From assembly GCA_021773355.1 (NCBI GenBank), contig JAJFKE010000009.1, positions 95,318 through 159,317 of the forward strand: DNA of 64,000 bases, read 5' to 3'. A program made the position numbers and the translations under genes. Source of the stretch: Gammaproteobacteria bacterium (GTDB lineage: Bacteria; Pseudomonadota; Gammaproteobacteria; Pseudomonadales; Pseudohongiellaceae). Position 1 is the stretch's first letter. Every line of letters begins with the position of its first letter. Below are positions 46,406 to 57,594 of this stretch, in pieces. The notes beneath the pieces are model-generated. The model was not told the DNA's origin, did no database searches, and was given only the letters and a program-made list of their open reading frames with translations.

Positions 46406-49210
46406 TCAGCCCTCATTATTTTGCTTATTGAGCTCGGCCATCTGCCTACGTTTTATTTCACGCGGATCGTTGGGCGCTCTACCTGTAGCAGCTACTGGTA
46501 CCACGGGAGCGCTTGTTGGTTTGCTCGCTGCTACCGGCTCTGGCTTGGGCTCAGAAAGGGCAACCTTAGACTCACTTTTTTCTACACTGCTAACAGCCGC
46601 ACTCGGTGCAGGTTTCGGCGCTGCTGCCTGCGCGCTATTGCTTGTAGCAGGAGCAGCAGGCTGAGCAGGTTTTTCAACGGCAGCTTTCATTCTTACCGGT
46701 GATGCAGGCTGGACAGGTTTTTCAAGGACAGTTTCAACCCTTGCGACTTGTACAGGTTTTTCTGCAGCGGGTTCCGAGCTTTTTGTTTGTGTTGGAGAAG
46801 CAGTTCTGTTGCTTTCCTGATTGCCCGGGGGAGCCACATTCGGCTTTTCGGCAGCAGAGGTGGAAGTCTGGGATGCCGGTGCCGAGTTACTGCTGGTTGC
46901 CGGCTTTTGCTGCGTCGTTGCTAGCGTCGTTGCTTCTGCCTTGTCTAATTGAACTTCAGCAGTAGCCGGCGCAGCTGATTGTACCGCGACCTGACCAGGT
47001 GAAGATGCCGCAGCCTGCACATTGCCTTCGTTGCTGGTCGGCGCTTCAGCAGCTTCTGCTCTCTCTTGCACGGTATTGCGTTGGCTCTGCTGTGGCTGTG
47101 TTCTGGCTGTTGCAGATTGATTGCCATCTGCCTTGCTCACTGCTGCCGAGGCGACCGGCTGATTGCCTGGCGTTGCATTGTCTTCAACTTTGTTTCCGCT
47201 AGCCTCAGTCTGTTCAGGTCTTGGGCCGCGTTTACGTTGATTAGAATTACGTGGTCGCTTGTTTGCTGGTCGGCGCTGCGGTCTGGACTCCGACCTCTCG
47301 GCTGACACTGCTGCGTCCTGCTTGCTTTGATTTGCAGTTTCAGATTTGCTCTTGTTCGCGTCATTCCCTGTCTTGGCTGAAGAGTCTCGCCTTTGTTGAT
47401 TTTGATTTGCCGGTTTGGGTCCGCGCTCACGTCGTGGTTCATTTCGCTGTTGGCTGCCACCACGAGCCTGTTGGCCTCGTTGATTCTGATTTCTTGAATT
47501 CTGACGAGGTCGATTGCGGTTGTTGCCCTGATTTCTGCTTGGCGGTGATACAGCTTCCTTCTCAGAAGAACTGAAAAGTTTGGCGAATAGGCCGGCGAAA
47601 AAACCTTTCTTCGCTGGCGGCGGGCTGCGCTGCTCTGGAATATTGCTTACCAGTGGTTTCTGAACGGTGGCGGTGGCAGACGGTGTTTTTGGCTTAGCAT
47701 TAGGCGCGGGCTCAACGGCGGCAGTGATATCCACCTCGTAGACTTCATCTTGTTGGTTAACAGCAGTGATCTCGTAGTGCGGTGTCTCCAACTCTGGCTT
47801 GGGTATGATTACTACCTTGGTTGCGCTTTGCTGTTCTATCTCTGCCAGGGCGACTCGTTTCTCGTTCAATAGATAGGAAGAGACTATCAATGGCACGGTA
47901 GCCCTGACTTCCTGACACTTTTGTTTGTTAGCTTCTTCTTGCAAAATTCTCAAAATAGACAAGGAGAGAGATTCGACATCACGGATGCTGCCTTGGCCAC
48001 TGCAACGTGGACAGACTATGGCGCTGGTTTCGCCCAGGGAGGGACGCAGTCGTTGTCTGGACATTTCCAACAACCCAAAACGAGAAATGCGCCCCACTTG
48101 CACTCTTGCACGATCGGCTTCCAGGGCATCGCGCATTCTGTTTTCCACATCCCTTTGATTGCGACTGGAATTCATGTCGATGAAATCGATGACCACCAGT
48201 CCACCCATGTCACGCAGACGAAGTTGTCGTGCAATCTCATCGGCGGCTTCAAGGTTTGTGTTTAAAGCAGTCTCTTCGATATCGGCGCCACGTGTAGCAC
48301 GTGATGAGTTAATGTCGATGGAGATCAGCGCTTCCGTAGGGTCGATCACCACTGATCCACCAGAGGGTAATTTTACTTCGCGCTCAAATGCACTTTCTAT
48401 CTGACTCTCAATTTGGTAGCGGTTGAATAGCGGTAGTTTGTCCTCATACAGCTTTATTCTGTTTTCGTACTGAGGCATGACCTGTTTAATGAAGTTAATG
48501 GCCTCGTCATAGGATTCTTGCGTGTCGAATAGCACTTCGCCTATATCTTTTCGCAGGTAATCACGGATGGTGCGAATGATTACATTGCTTTCCTGATAAA
48601 TCAGGAAGGGTGCCGGTTTCTCAGTGCTGGCTTCTTGAATTGCCTTCCACAGTGCTAGCAGATAGTCCAAATCCCATTGTAGTTCTTCTTGTGCTTTGCC
48701 AACTCCCGCCGTGCGCACAATCATGCCCATGCCATCAGGAATTGTCAGTCCACGTAAGGCCTCTCTTAGCTCAGAACGATCATCTCCCTCGATGCGGCGC
48801 GAAATGCCCCCAGCCTTAGGGTTGTTTGGCATCAGCACCAAATAACGACCAGCAAGGCTCACATAGGTAGTAAGAGCCGCACCCTTGTTGCCGCGCTCTT
48901 CTTTTTCTACCTGCACGATAAGCTGTGTGCCTTCGGGTATCAGCTCCTTGATGTTGTTGCCTTTTACGTCACTGGCATAGTACTGACGGGATATTTCTTT
49001 GAGCGGGAGGAAACCGTGTCGTTCTGCGCCGAAATCAACAAAGGCCGCTTCGAGACTGGGCTCAACACGAGTCACCTTGCCCCTATAGATATTGGCTTTC
49101 TTTTGAATTCGGGTGCGGTTTTCGATATCCAGATCGTAAAGTCTCTGGCCATCGACAAGAGCAACGCGAAGCTCTTCTTCCTGTGTGGCGTTAATAAGCA
49201 TTCTTTTCAT
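46406..49210 (-). CDS. rne: Ribonuclease E
   Basis: RNase E starts mRNA decay and processes rRNA and tRNA. The N-terminal half is nearly E. coli-like: [19 protein letters not shown]1 domain to about residue 120 ([14 protein letters not shown]), 5' sensor, DNase I-like active site with [11 protein letters not shown] and [11 protein letters not shown], and the Zn-link CPRCSGQG near residue 400. From about residue 520 it is low-complexity: a basic arginine/glutamine-rich RNA-binding segment ([17 protein letters not shown] region) and then Ala/Pro/Glu/Lys-rich repeats with KPVQPA-type units. 934 residues. The degradosome scaffold motifs of E. coli are not recognisable in the tail. Confidence 0.95.
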   Translation of the reverse strand: MKRMLINATQEEELRVALVDGQRLYDLDIENRTRIQKKANIYRGKVTRVEPSLEAAFVDFGAERHGFLPLKEISRQYYASDVKGNNIKELIPEGTQLIVQVEKEERGNKGAALTTYVSLAGRYLVLMPNNPKAGGISRRIEGDDRSELREALRGLTIPDGMGMIVRTAGVGKAQEELQWDLDYLLALWKAIQEASTEKPAPFLIYQESNVIIRTIRDYLRKDIGEVLFDTQESYDEAINFIKQVMPQYENRIKLYEDKLPLFNRYQIESQIESAFEREVKLPSGGSVVIDPTEALISIDINSSRATRGADIEETALNTNLEAADEIARQLRLRDMGGLVVIDFIDMNSSRNQRDVENRMRDALEADRARVQVGRISRFGLLEMSRQRLRPSLGETSAIVCPRCSGQGSIRDVESLSLSILRILQEEANKQKCQEVRATVPLIVSSYLLNEKRVALAEIEQQSATKVVIIPKPELETPHYEITAVNQQDEVYEVDITAAVEPAPNAKPKTPSATATVQKPLVSNIPEQRSPPPAKKGFFAGLFAKLFSSSEKEAVSPPSRNQGNNRNRPRQNSRNQNQRGQQARGGSQQRNEPRRERGPKPANQNQQRRDSSAKTGNDANKSKSETANQSKQDAAVSAERSESRPQRRPANKRPRNSNQRKRGPRPEQTEASGNKVEDNATPGNQPVASAAVSKADGNQSATARTQPQQSQRNTVQERAEAAEAPTSNEGNVQAAASSPGQVAVQSAAPATAEVQLDKAEATTLATTQQKPATSSNSAPASQTSTSAAEKPNVAPPGNQESNRTASPTQTKSSEPAAEKPVQVARVETVLEKPVQPASPVRMKAAVEKPAQPAAPATSNSAQAAAPKPAPSAAVSSVEKSESKVALSEPKPEPVAASKPTSAPVVPVAATGRAPNDPREIKRRQMAELNKQNNEG

Positions 49211-50272
49211 AATAGGTTCACTTTCTGTTGAACCAGATAAGAAAACTTAGGAGGGATATTCGACTGGGCCGCCACGATTACTGGGTAATCGCAACAGGGG
49301 CAATGAAGAAGCAGATCGGATAGATCTGGCTGCAACTACATTAAATTCTTAACATATCAACAATAATAAACTCACCAACTGACACACAGTGGCTAGCCTC
49401 GTGCTCACTTACTTGCCTGTATTAGGCTCTTTCATTTGCATATAATCTATTGTTTTAATTAAAAAAATCGTACTTTGTAGTGGTTCATTGCCGTTCGTTA
49501 GAGTAGAGCTGAATTTCAGCGCTACTGCAGCGGGCTTGTTCGAGTATAAATTCCTAAACTTATCCGGTTTATCTGGCCATGTCCGTAATGACATGGCTTG
49601 AAATAACTGTTTAATGGGTTGGCAGTCTCTGGAGCTATCTGCTGACCTACCTTGTAAGTGGAGTCAGTCTTATGAAGCTATAATTCTGCCTCTTTGGCCT
49701 TAGGCCGTTATGAATATCACCAGGCTAGATACTGCCCGTAGGCTCTCGAATAGCTGCTGTCGATATTCATTGCCACTGCATCTGGCGAAATAATGGCGCC
49801 TCTAGACTGCAGTAAACACCCTCGATTACGATTTCAGAGGGGTCTTGGCCGTGGAATATAACAGCATTGTGCTCAGGACTCAATTGAATAGCTTGAGATT
49901 TTTGCTAAATTTTTAAAAAAAACAATAACCTGCATCAATGTTTAAATCTTGGCCCCTAACTTCCCAAGTCTGGCTTTCTGGGCAGCAGCAGCACAGTTTC
50001 ATATCCAGCCCAGAGATTGAGCAGAGCTTGGGCTACCTCCATATTGCTGAGGGGCCTGGCTTGATAAAACGAAAGCCCTGTGTTTAAAATAGCCGCCGCA
50101 GTGGCTTTGCCAGTACAAAGACACAAAAATCAAGCAGATACTGGCAAAATGCAGAATTCGAATAAGCTGCGGAAGACTGATTCAGAGCAATATCTGAACA
50201 ATGAGAACAAGAATAAAGATAACAGTGGGGCCATGATTGGCTTAAGCACTGCATCCGCCAGGGGCAAGATCA
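49211..50272. other. Over 1 kb without a supported gene, rne leader and upstream region
   Basis: The region between rne (minus) and the recombinase-like gene (plus) has no supported ORF. It should contain the rne promoter and leader, which in E. coli is long and mediates autoregulation. AT-rich stretches occur near 49340-49480 and 49900-49925. A 9-bp inverted repeat (49710-49718 and 49762-49770) could form a stem around a 43-nt loop. Two short ORFs there (49409-49594 minus; 50080-50331 plus) lack family features. Confidence 0.4.
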
Positions 50273-50953
50273 ATGACTATATATTCCTACTGTCGAACTT
50301 CCGAGCTGGAGGCTTCGTTAGAGCAAGATGAACTGGACGCAATCCTGGAGCCGGAATTGTTGGCAATTCAGACATACTGTCTGCAGCAAAGCTGGTTTAT
50401 GACCGCAACCATGAAGGATGAAAACTGTAACTGGAATAATGAATTTGCCAGAAGGGATGCAGGCAGACGATTGCTTAATTTGCTGAAACCCGGTGACGTC
50501 GTTTTATGCAGCAAACTGGAACGTATTTGCAGCTCCAGCCATGAAGTCATAAAGCTGCTAGCAAAACTCAAAGAAAAATCAGTGCAGCTGCACATAGTAG
50601 AATTGGGCGGCGATATTACGAACTCTGAGTTGGCGGTCAATTTCGCTCAAGTCGCAGGCTTGTTTAGCGCATTAGAAAAGCGTAAGTCGGCGGAGCGAAT
50701 CAAAGGTGTTAAGCAGCGACAGCGTAAGCAAGGTCGCTACCTTGGTGGCAGTCGTCCCTTCGGCTATATGATTCACGAGAATGGTCGACTTATCGAAAAT
50801 CCCATGGAGCAGAGAATGCTTCGCAAGATTATGGATTTAAAAAAGCAGGGTAAATCTTTGCGCGCTATTTCCAGCGAAGTATCTACCCCTGTGATGCCCA
50901 TTAGTTTTAAGACGGTGCAGAGGCTCTTGCAGCGACACGCAGAACAATATTAA
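50273..50953 (+). CDS. Lone serine-recombinase-like protein with altered active site
   Basis: This 226-residue protein resembles the catalytic domain of serine recombinases plus a short Recombinase-type segment. YSYCRTS near the N-terminus holds the Arg and the nucleophile Ser. The KLDRLGRD motif of gamma-delta resolvase reads KLERICSS here, so Asp67 is Glu and Arg71 is Ser. GRYLGGSRPFGY, LIENPMEQRMLRKIMDL and GKSLRAISSEV follow as in larger recombinases. No inverted repeats or partner transposase are seen nearby, so it looks like a lone chromosomal gene rather than part of a transposon. Confidence 0.75.
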   Translation: MTIYSYCRTSELEASLEQDELDAILEPELLAIQTYCLQQSWFMTATMKDENCNWNNEFARRDAGRRLLNLLKPGDVVLCSKLERICSSSHEVIKLLAKLKEKSVQLHIVELGGDITNSELAVNFAQVAGLFSALEKRKSAERIKGVKQRQRKQGRYLGGSRPFGYMIHENGRLIENPMEQRMLRKIMDLKKQGKSLRAISSEVSTPVMPISFKTVQRLLQRHAEQY

Positions 50954-51095
50954 GCCAGTGGACACAGGCTGCGCAGATTATTAATGGAATCTGTCTTTAA
51001 ATGTAAGCGCAGACCACAGATCATGGCCAGACAGATACCAACTGCCAGTTGCTAGCTTCAGTGCAGTCACCAGGGAGCAGCTGCAAGGCTTCACC

Positions 51096-52331
51096 ATGAT
51101 TAAACCGTTCTCTGTTTTTGTCGGCTTGCGCTATACCTTGGCGCGCAAACGAAACTTCTTTCTCTCCTTCGTATCTTTGATTTCGATGCTTGGTGTTAGT
51201 TTGGGTGTAATGATTTTAATCGTTGCGCTATCAGTGATGAACGGCTCTATCTCTACCTTACGTGCTGATGCGTTGAAATCCATTCCTCATGTTACCGTGT
51301 CCGGCCCATCAGTTGTTGCAGATTGGCAGCAAATTGCTGGCACTGCCTCGGCTGCCGAGATGGTAGTTGCTGCTGCTCCTTTTTTGCAAGGAGAGGCCAA
51401 TATTTTGTATCAGGGTCAAAATAGATTTATTAGTCTACGGGGGGTGGTTGGCAGTCTGGAAGCCGATGTCGTGGATAACTCAAGCTCGCGTTATGAAGAA
51501 CTGTTGCAGGTTTTGGCTGAGACAGAGAATGGCATAATACTGGGAGCGCAGTTGGCAAGTAGTTTAGGTATTTACAGTAGTGCCGAGATATCCGTGCTTG
51601 CATTAGGCAGCCTGCTATCCAGGAATTTATCTGACAGCGAAGGATTTACAGTTGTAGGTTTTGCCGACTTCGGCGCCTACGGGAATAGCGATACTGCGCT
51701 AATTAATTTAGAGCAAGCTCAGCGTTTGTTTGCGGGTAATTCGGGATCTAGCCTGCAGCTGCGTCTAAGAGTAAGCGATGTTTTTAATGCCAAAGCGATT
51801 GCAGAAAACGCACTCGATTCATACCCTGATATCGATATTCAGCCCTGGAATGAAGCGCAGGCGAGTTTGTTTAATGCGCTCAGAATGGAAAAGATACTCA
51901 CCAGTTTCATGTTGCTAATGATCGTCGTTGTTGGTGCTGTGAATATAGTTTCTACTCTGGTTATGGTGGTGGCGGATAAAAGCGCCGATGTGGCGATTCT
52001 GCGAACCATGGGTGCCAGTAAAAATACCATAATGAAAATCTTTATAGTGCAAGGACTGGTGGCAGGGCTGGTTGGTACCGTGGCTGGTGCGGCGCTGGGA
52101 ATCATTTTGGCCGCGAATATCACCGATCTGAGTCTTGTATTGGAGAGGCTGGTCAATTCGGTATTCACCGATTCCAATGTGTATTTTATTTCGCATTTAC
52201 AAACTCAAATTAATTGGCAGGAGGTGCTATTAGTCTGTTTGGCCGCTGTATCGATTAGTTTTCTCGCCACCTTGTATCCAGCATATCGCGCCAGCAAAAT
52301 ACAACCAGCGGAAGTGCTGAGGTATGAATAG
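51096..52331 (+). CDS. lolC: Lipoprotein-releasing system permease LolC
   Basis: LolC is one of two permease subunits of the LolCDE transporter that releases lipoproteins from the inner membrane to LolA. The 411-residue protein has the family start FVGLRYTLARKRNFFLSFVS, membrane helices near 22-45, 270-295, 315-345 and 375-395, a periplasmic loop between the first two, and the FtsX-like core DVAILRTMGASKNTIMKIF. It is 60 bp before lolD and about 29% into the lol block; lolC and lolE are clearly paralogous. Confidence 0.95.
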   Translation: MIKPFSVFVGLRYTLARKRNFFLSFVSLISMLGVSLGVMILIVALSVMNGSISTLRADALKSIPHVTVSGPSVVADWQQIAGTASAAEMVVAAAPFLQGEANILYQGQNRFISLRGVVGSLEADVVDNSSSRYEELLQVLAETENGIILGAQLASSLGIYSSAEISVLALGSLLSRNLSDSEGFTVVGFADFGAYGNSDTALINLEQAQRLFAGNSGSSLQLRLRVSDVFNAKAIAENALDSYPDIDIQPWNEAQASLFNALRMEKILTSFMLLMIVVVGAVNIVSTLVMVVADKSADVAILRTMGASKNTIMKIFIVQGLVAGLVGTVAGAALGIILAANITDLSLVLERLVNSVFTDSNVYFISHLQTQINWQEVLLVCLAAVSISFLATLYPAYRASKIQPAEVLRYE

Positions 52332-52391
52332 GCAGATTAGACAACTCACGCAAGCCATTAGCTGGGTAAACCTTAACAAAACCGATAACAA

Positions 52392-53075
52392 ATGACAGAA
52401 AATACAACAGTACTAGCCTGCGAGCACCTGGGAAAAACCTACTCACAAGGCCCACAGGTGGTTGAGGTATTAAAAGACGTTAATCTGGAGGTTCGTCGTG
52501 GTGAACAAATAGCGATCGCAGGCAGCTCTGGGTCCGGTAAGACAACCTTGCTCAATTTATTGGGTGGCCTGGATCTTCCCTCAGCTGGCAAGGTCACCGT
52601 TGCTGGTAAAAATCTCGCGCAAGTAAATGAAACGGAGCGGGGCTTATTACGCAATAAGTATCTGGGGTTTGTATATCAATTTCATCATCTGCTGGGAGAA
52701 TTCACCGCCCAGGAGAATGTATGTATGCCCTTGCTGATTGCCAAGCTTGGTTCCGACGCTGCTCTAGAGCGAGCGCGAGTTATGCTACAGCGCGTTGGGC
52801 TGGAATCCAGACTGGAACACAAGCCTTCTGAATTGTCTGGCGGTGAAAGGCAACGTGTGGCGATCGCGCGCGCATTAGTGACCGAGCCCAGTTGTGTATT
52901 GTTGGATGAACCAACCGGTAACCTCGATAGACAAACGGCAACAAGCATTCACGCATTAATGAATGAGCTGAATTCAAGTTTGCAGATTAGTTTTATAGTC
53001 GTCACTCACGATGAGTTATTGGCATCTTCCATGCAGCGAAGACTGACTCTAGCGGATGGAAAATTACATGAGTGA
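52392..53075 (+). CDS. lolD: Lipoprotein-releasing system ATPase LolD
   Basis: LolD powers the LolCDE transporter. The 227-residue ABC subunit has Walker [15 protein letters not shown], the Q-loop region [15 protein letters not shown], signature [15 protein letters not shown], Walker [13 protein letters not shown] and the switch histidine in VVTHD. Its stop overlaps the lolE start by 8 bp. Confidence 0.96.
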   Translation: MTENTTVLACEHLGKTYSQGPQVVEVLKDVNLEVRRGEQIAIAGSSGSGKTTLLNLLGGLDLPSAGKVTVAGKNLAQVNETERGLLRNKYLGFVYQFHHLLGEFTAQENVCMPLLIAKLGSDAALERARVMLQRVGLESRLEHKPSELSGGERQRVAIARALVTEPSCVLLDEPTGNLDRQTATSIHALMNELNSSLQISFIVVTHDELLASSMQRRLTLADGKLHE

Positions 53076-54327
53076 TAGATCGGTGGCATTTTCTCGCTTT
53101 GTCGCTTTTCGTTATGTTAGCGCCGGCAAGAGCAGTCATCTGGTTTCATTCATGTCGGCTATCTCGATATTTGGACTGGCACTTGGTATCGCGATTCTGA
53201 TTATCGTTCTGTCTGTGATGAATGGCTTCGATCAGGAAATGCGTCAGAGCGTATTGGGAATAGTGCCACATATCACTATTAGTTCTGAGGAGAACCTGAA
53301 CGAAGAGCAGTGGCAGGAAATTGGCGCGGCGGTCATGCAAAACTCTTCAGTTGTATCCGCATCTCCGGTAATACAGGCTCTAGGTGTTGTCGCCACAGCT
53401 GTGGGCAATAAAGGCGTCATCATTAATGGGGTAGATGCCGCGCTAGAAGCTCAATCTTCTGCAATTAATCGGTTTATGTCGGTCGGTAATCTTGAAGGCC
53501 TGCAAGAAAAAAAATGGGGCATGGTTCTGGGTCAGAGCCTGGCGAACCGCCTGGGAGTGGAGTTAGGCTCCAGCGTGGATCTTTTCTCAACATCGATATC
53601 AATTAATCCAATAACTCCACTGCCCACATACAAAGGTTTTGAGGTCGTGGGCATCTATAAAGTTGGTTCCGAGGAATTGGATAGCGACTTGGTGATAGTC
53701 AATCTGGCTGCTGCCTATTCCCTTTTCAAAATGCGCACTCCCTTCAACGCTCTTCAGCTGCGAACTGTCGACGTATTGCAAGCCGAGGCGGTACGCGCGG
53801 AACTTGTTCAGGTTCTTCCCGCCGGACTTCGTAGCGAGAGTTGGGTGGCAACACTGGGTGCTATCTACGAGAACATTCAGTTTTCACGAACTATTATTAG
53901 TTTCATGCTATGGCTGCTAATCGGTGTGGCAGCTTTTAATCTGGTGGTTAGCCTTATCATGATTGTGCGAGATAAACGTGGCGACATAGCCATCCTTAGA
54001 ACCCTGGGTGCCAGCCCGCAGATAATTAATCGCATCTTCATGTGGCAGGGCTGTTTCATTGGCTTGTTAGGTATAACTATTGGCGTCGTATTGGGTGTTC
54101 TGGGATCTTTGAACATCAGTCAGTTAGCTGCTTTTATAGAAAATAGTTTTTCCATTCAATTATTGAATGCGGAAGTGTATCCCATCGATTTCCTGCCTTC
54201 TCAGCTTAGCCTGGTCGATGTTGTTTTGGTGGCTGCTGGGGTGTTAGGGCTTTCTCTGTTAGCTACAATCTATCCAGCAAAGCGCGCCGCTGCAATTCAG
54301 CCGGCTGAAGCGCTACGCTGCGAGTAA
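53068..54327 (+). CDS. lolE: Lipoprotein-releasing system permease LolE
   Basis: LolE is the second permease of LolCDE and interacts with the lipoprotein substrate. The 419-residue protein begins [17 protein letters not shown] and carries the ABC coupling segment [23 protein letters not shown] and four membrane helices. The ATG 53068 overlaps the lolD stop (ATGAGTGA) and is preferred over an ATG 12 bases earlier, which would lie deeper in lolD. Confidence 0.94.
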   Translation: MSDRSVAFSRFVAFRYVSAGKSSHLVSFMSAISIFGLALGIAILIIVLSVMNGFDQEMRQSVLGIVPHITISSEENLNEEQWQEIGAAVMQNSSVVSASPVIQALGVVATAVGNKGVIINGVDAALEAQSSAINRFMSVGNLEGLQEKKWGMVLGQSLANRLGVELGSSVDLFSTSISINPITPLPTYKGFEVVGIYKVGSEELDSDLVIVNLAAAYSLFKMRTPFNALQLRTVDVLQAEAVRAELVQVLPAGLRSESWVATLGAIYENIQFSRTIISFMLWLLIGVAAFNLVVSLIMIVRDKRGDIAILRTLGASPQIINRIFMWQGCFIGLLGITIGVVLGVLGSLNISQLAAFIENSFSIQLLNAEVYPIDFLPSQLSLVDVVLVAAGVLGLSLLATIYPAKRAAAIQPAEALRCE

Positions 54328-54398
54328 TTTTCCCGCAGTCTCGCATTCTGCTCTAGCCTTCACTAGCTTTACAGTATTGACGTGATGGAGAGCTGGTG

Positions 54399-56825
54399 AT
54401 GCGACGCGCTCTGCTGTTGTTTAGCGCTGGTATTGCAGGCGCCGTTTTCGTGGCTGATATTTCCAGTGTATTGCCGGCTGCCTCGTTTGCTCTCGGCTTA
54501 CTGGCTGTTATGTTTCCCGCTTTCCAGCGCTGTTTTCCTTCCTCTTACTTGTCTCGATTGATTTTCACAGTAGCCTGTATGTTGATCGGCTTTCTCTGGC
54601 ATTTGGCTTGGGCCGATAGGCTGCTACAGCAGCGCCTGCCTGCTGATTTGGAGGGCACGACCCTATTGCTCGAAGGAGTAGTGGCCAATCTTCCCGAGGT
54701 ATCGAACATTGCCCAGCAATTTGAATTTATAATTTTAAGCAGCGAGTCAGACTTCTCTGGTAGCAAAGTGCTGCTCAATTACTATGGCGAGAAGCACATC
54801 ACTCCAGGACAGCATTGGCGTTTCTCGGTGCGATTGAATCGCCCTCATGGTTTCTCGAACCCCGGTGGATTTGATTACGAAGGCTGGTTATTTCAAAAAG
54901 GAATATCTGCCAAGGGCTATGTGCGAAATTCCATGAGTAACCAGTTGTTGGCAGAGCTCATCCCGCAGTGCTGGCTACATCCGCTGATAACGGCAAACAG
55001 ATGGCGTTACTCACTGAAATTCAGAATAGGTCAGTCCTTAGCCGATTCTCCCTATCAGAGTTTGGTACTGGCGCTCACCCTGGGCGATAAAAGCGCCATT
55101 TCACAAGAAAACTGGCAGCTATTCAGCGCTACCGGTAGTAATCATTTATTTGTGGTATCCGGCTTACACATAGGCTTGATTAGCGCATTCAGTTATTGGC
55201 TTGTGTTCCTGTTACTACGACTGGCTCCGGCTGTTCCGCTTCGCCTTGCTTATCCTGCGCAGAAAGTAGCAGCTCTATTTGGACTGTTGGCGGCCGTCGC
55301 CTATGCTTTGCTGGCTGGTTTTAGCCTGCCCACGCAGCGGGCCCTGATCATGATTGTGGTTTTTATACTGGGCGGCCTAAGCAACCGTCGGGTTCTTGTG
55401 TCGTTTCGTTTTCTGCTGGCGTTGGCAGGGGTTTTGCTGCTTAATCCCCTAGCGTTTATCAACGCTGGGTTTTGGTTCTCCTTTTCTGCAGTTGCGGCAC
55501 TATTGCTTGTCACAAGTTTTGAGAGCGTCGAACAGTATCGACCTGAGTCGAATTATTCGCCTACAGAAAAATCGGCCAGGACATTTAACTATCTGGCAAA
55601 ACCGCAGCTTGTGGTTTTTCTGGCACTATCTCTGCCTCTAATATTTTGGACTCAGCAACTGTCGCTAGCCTCGCCACTGATCAATATGATTGCGATTCCC
55701 GTGGTTGGTTTCCTAGTGGTACCGCTTTGCTTCCTGGGTCTGTTATGTAATTTTGTAAGCGGCTCTTTTAGCGACATATTGTTTTCCCTGGCGGAGCACA
55801 TTCTCAGATTGCTGCTTGAATCTATGCAGTATTTATTGGATGTGGGAGCCGCTAGCTTTGTGATTGGCTTTCCCAGTGTTGCGGTTTGGCAATTAATACC
55901 ATTGAGTTTTGCCGTATTGCTGTTGTTATTGCCGCGCGCGGTGCCAGGACGATGTTTGCTAATCCCCCTATGTCTGCCAATTATATTGCCGATGCTAACA
56001 AGCTGGTTACCGCTTTCTGGAAAAGCATTACGGGCTCGCACTTCCGATGCAGTACTGGCTGTGCATGTGGTTGATGTAGGGCAGGGTCTCGCCGTGGTTG
56101 TTGCAACGGATCGGCACGCGCTGGTATACGATACTGGCGCTAATCTCAGTGCTGATTTCAATATGGGCGCGGCGGTGTTGTTTCCAGTGTTGCGTTCTTT
56201 GGGAATACAGAAGCTGGACATGGTGGTGGTGAGCCATGGTGATAATGATCACGCAGGCGGTCTCAGTGGTTTGCAGTCGAATATCGAAATCAAGCAATTG
56301 GTCAGCAATAATTTGAATTTAAATAGCTCGCTGCCGATTAGCCTCTGTACTCAGCTAGAGGCCTGGAAATGGGATCTGGTCGAGTTTCAGTTTCTGCAGA
56401 CTGGGCTAGAGTATGCCTCAGAAAACAATAATTCCTGTGTACTACAGCTGGCATTCGGGGCAATCAGAATATTATTGCCCGGAGATATAGAGACGGAAGC
56501 AGAGAATAATTTGGTGCGGCGTTACGGCGAGAAGTTGCAGAGCACAGTCATGCTTGCGCCACACCACGGCAGTGCCAGCTCTTCCAGTTATGCTTTATTG
56601 AAGCATGCCAAGCCTAAATATATTGTGTTTTCGGCGGGTTATAAAAACAGCTTCAATCACCCCAACGAGAAGGTGCTTGCACGCTATGGGGAATTTGGCA
56701 GCAAGGCTCTGGATACAGCGTCCAGCGGCATGGTTAGCTTCGAATTCAATGCAGGCAATAAAATGCTCGCAAATTCGGCCGGGCCAAGACTGTATCGAGA
56801 GGAAAATTTCCGCTATTGGCATTAA
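54399..56825 (+). CDS. comEC: ComEC/Rec2-type DNA uptake channel
   Basis: ComEC forms the inner-membrane channel for single-stranded DNA in natural transformation. The 808-residue protein has an N-terminal DUF4131 region, a Competence domain with many membrane helices (about 230-505, starting near LFVVSGLHIGLISAF), and a C-terminal metallo-beta-lactamase-like domain with VVVSHGDNDHAGG and APHHGSASSSS. The start is ATG 54399 with GGAG eight nt upstream; a GTG precedes it. Whether the organism is competent cannot be judged here. Confidence 0.93.
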   Translation: MRRALLLFSAGIAGAVFVADISSVLPAASFALGLLAVMFPAFQRCFPSSYLSRLIFTVACMLIGFLWHLAWADRLLQQRLPADLEGTTLLLEGVVANLPEVSNIAQQFEFIILSSESDFSGSKVLLNYYGEKHITPGQHWRFSVRLNRPHGFSNPGGFDYEGWLFQKGISAKGYVRNSMSNQLLAELIPQCWLHPLITANRWRYSLKFRIGQSLADSPYQSLVLALTLGDKSAISQENWQLFSATGSNHLFVVSGLHIGLISAFSYWLVFLLLRLAPAVPLRLAYPAQKVAALFGLLAAVAYALLAGFSLPTQRALIMIVVFILGGLSNRRVLVSFRFLLALAGVLLLNPLAFINAGFWFSFSAVAALLLVTSFESVEQYRPESNYSPTEKSARTFNYLAKPQLVVFLALSLPLIFWTQQLSLASPLINMIAIPVVGFLVVPLCFLGLLCNFVSGSFSDILFSLAEHILRLLLESMQYLLDVGAASFVIGFPSVAVWQLIPLSFAVLLLLLPRAVPGRCLLIPLCLPIILPMLTSWLPLSGKALRARTSDAVLAVHVVDVGQGLAVVVATDRHALVYDTGANLSADFNMGAAVLFPVLRSLGIQKLDMVVVSHGDNDHAGGLSGLQSNIEIKQLVSNNLNLNSSLPISLCTQLEAWKWDLVEFQFLQTGLEYASENNNSCVLQLAFGAIRILLPGDIETEAENNLVRRYGEKLQSTVMLAPHHGSASSSSYALLKHAKPKYIVFSAGYKNSFNHPNEKVLARYGEFGSKALDTASSGMVSFEFNAGNKMLANSAGPRLYREENFRYWH

Positions 56826-56921
56826 TCAGACCCCCTGGGGATGCCGATAAGGTTTAAACGCAGCTAAGCTGCGCGTGGTTGAATATGTTAGAGTTATCAA
56901 TCGATTATCTGGAGGAAGGGC

Positions 56922-57542
56922 GTGGTAGAAATAATTCGGGCTGGCGGATTGCTGATGTTGCCCATTATTCTTTGTTCCATTTTGGCAATTGCCATCGTGA
57001 TAGAACGATTCTGGAGTTTAAGTGAGGCGCGCATAACGCCAAAATATGTCCTCGCTCAGGTATGGACCTGGTTAAAAAATAACCAATTGGACTCCAGTAA
57101 ATTGCGGGAGTTAAGATTGTCTTCGCCACTGGGCCAGATACTGGCCGCCGGCCTGCTTAGTTCCAAATACGGCAGGTCGGCAATGATAGAAAGTATTGAG
57201 CAGGCAGCGGCGCAGGTAGTTCATGACATGGAGCGCTATCTGAATACGCTGGGCACCATTGCCGCGATCACCCCCTTACTCGGTCTTCTTGGCACCGTGG
57301 TAGGCATGATAAGGGTTTTTAGTGAAATTATGTTGCAGGGCACTGGCAATGCAAATGCTCTGGCTGGAGGTATCTCCGAGGCATTGATATCTACTGCTGC
57401 AGGCCTTACGGTAGCGATTCCCACCTATATGTTTCACCGTTTCTTTACCAGGAAAGTGGATTCTTTGGTGCTGAATCTGGAGCAGGAATCGATCAAACTG
57501 GTGGATGCTCTGCATAGTGACCGCAAAGTCGAAGTGAAATAG
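56922..57542 (+). CDS. exbB: MotA/TolQ/ExbB proton-channel family protein
   Basis: This 206-residue protein has three membrane helices (about 10-30, 108-130 and 150-172), with the conserved GLLGTVVGMI and AGLTVAIPTYMFHRFF segments of ExbB/TolQ. With the ExbD-like protein it would use proton flow to drive an outer-membrane or envelope process. GTG start with GGAGGAAGGG just upstream. Its place just before msbA matches Pseudomonas-type genomes, but its partner is unknown. Confidence 0.88.
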   Translation: MVEIIRAGGLLMLPIILCSILAIAIVIERFWSLSEARITPKYVLAQVWTWLKNNQLDSSKLRELRLSSPLGQILAAGLLSSKYGRSAMIESIEQAAAQVVHDMERYLNTLGTIAAITPLLGLLGTVVGMIRVFSEIMLQGTGNANALAGGISEALISTAAGLTVAIPTYMFHRFFTRKVDSLVLNLEQESIKLVDALHSDRKVEVK

Positions 57543-57594
57543 CTGGCGTCTTAACGAAAAATTTCAAATCTGCAATAGAGAGCCCTGATACACA

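Noticed and set aside
49409..49594. 61-codon minus-strand frame upstream of rne
   Set aside because: Lies in AT-rich leader region, no Shine-Dalgarno and no family match.
50080..50331. 83-codon frame before the recombinase-like gene
   Set aside because: Its end overlaps the recombinase-like gene in another frame, and the sequence is low-complexity with no family features.
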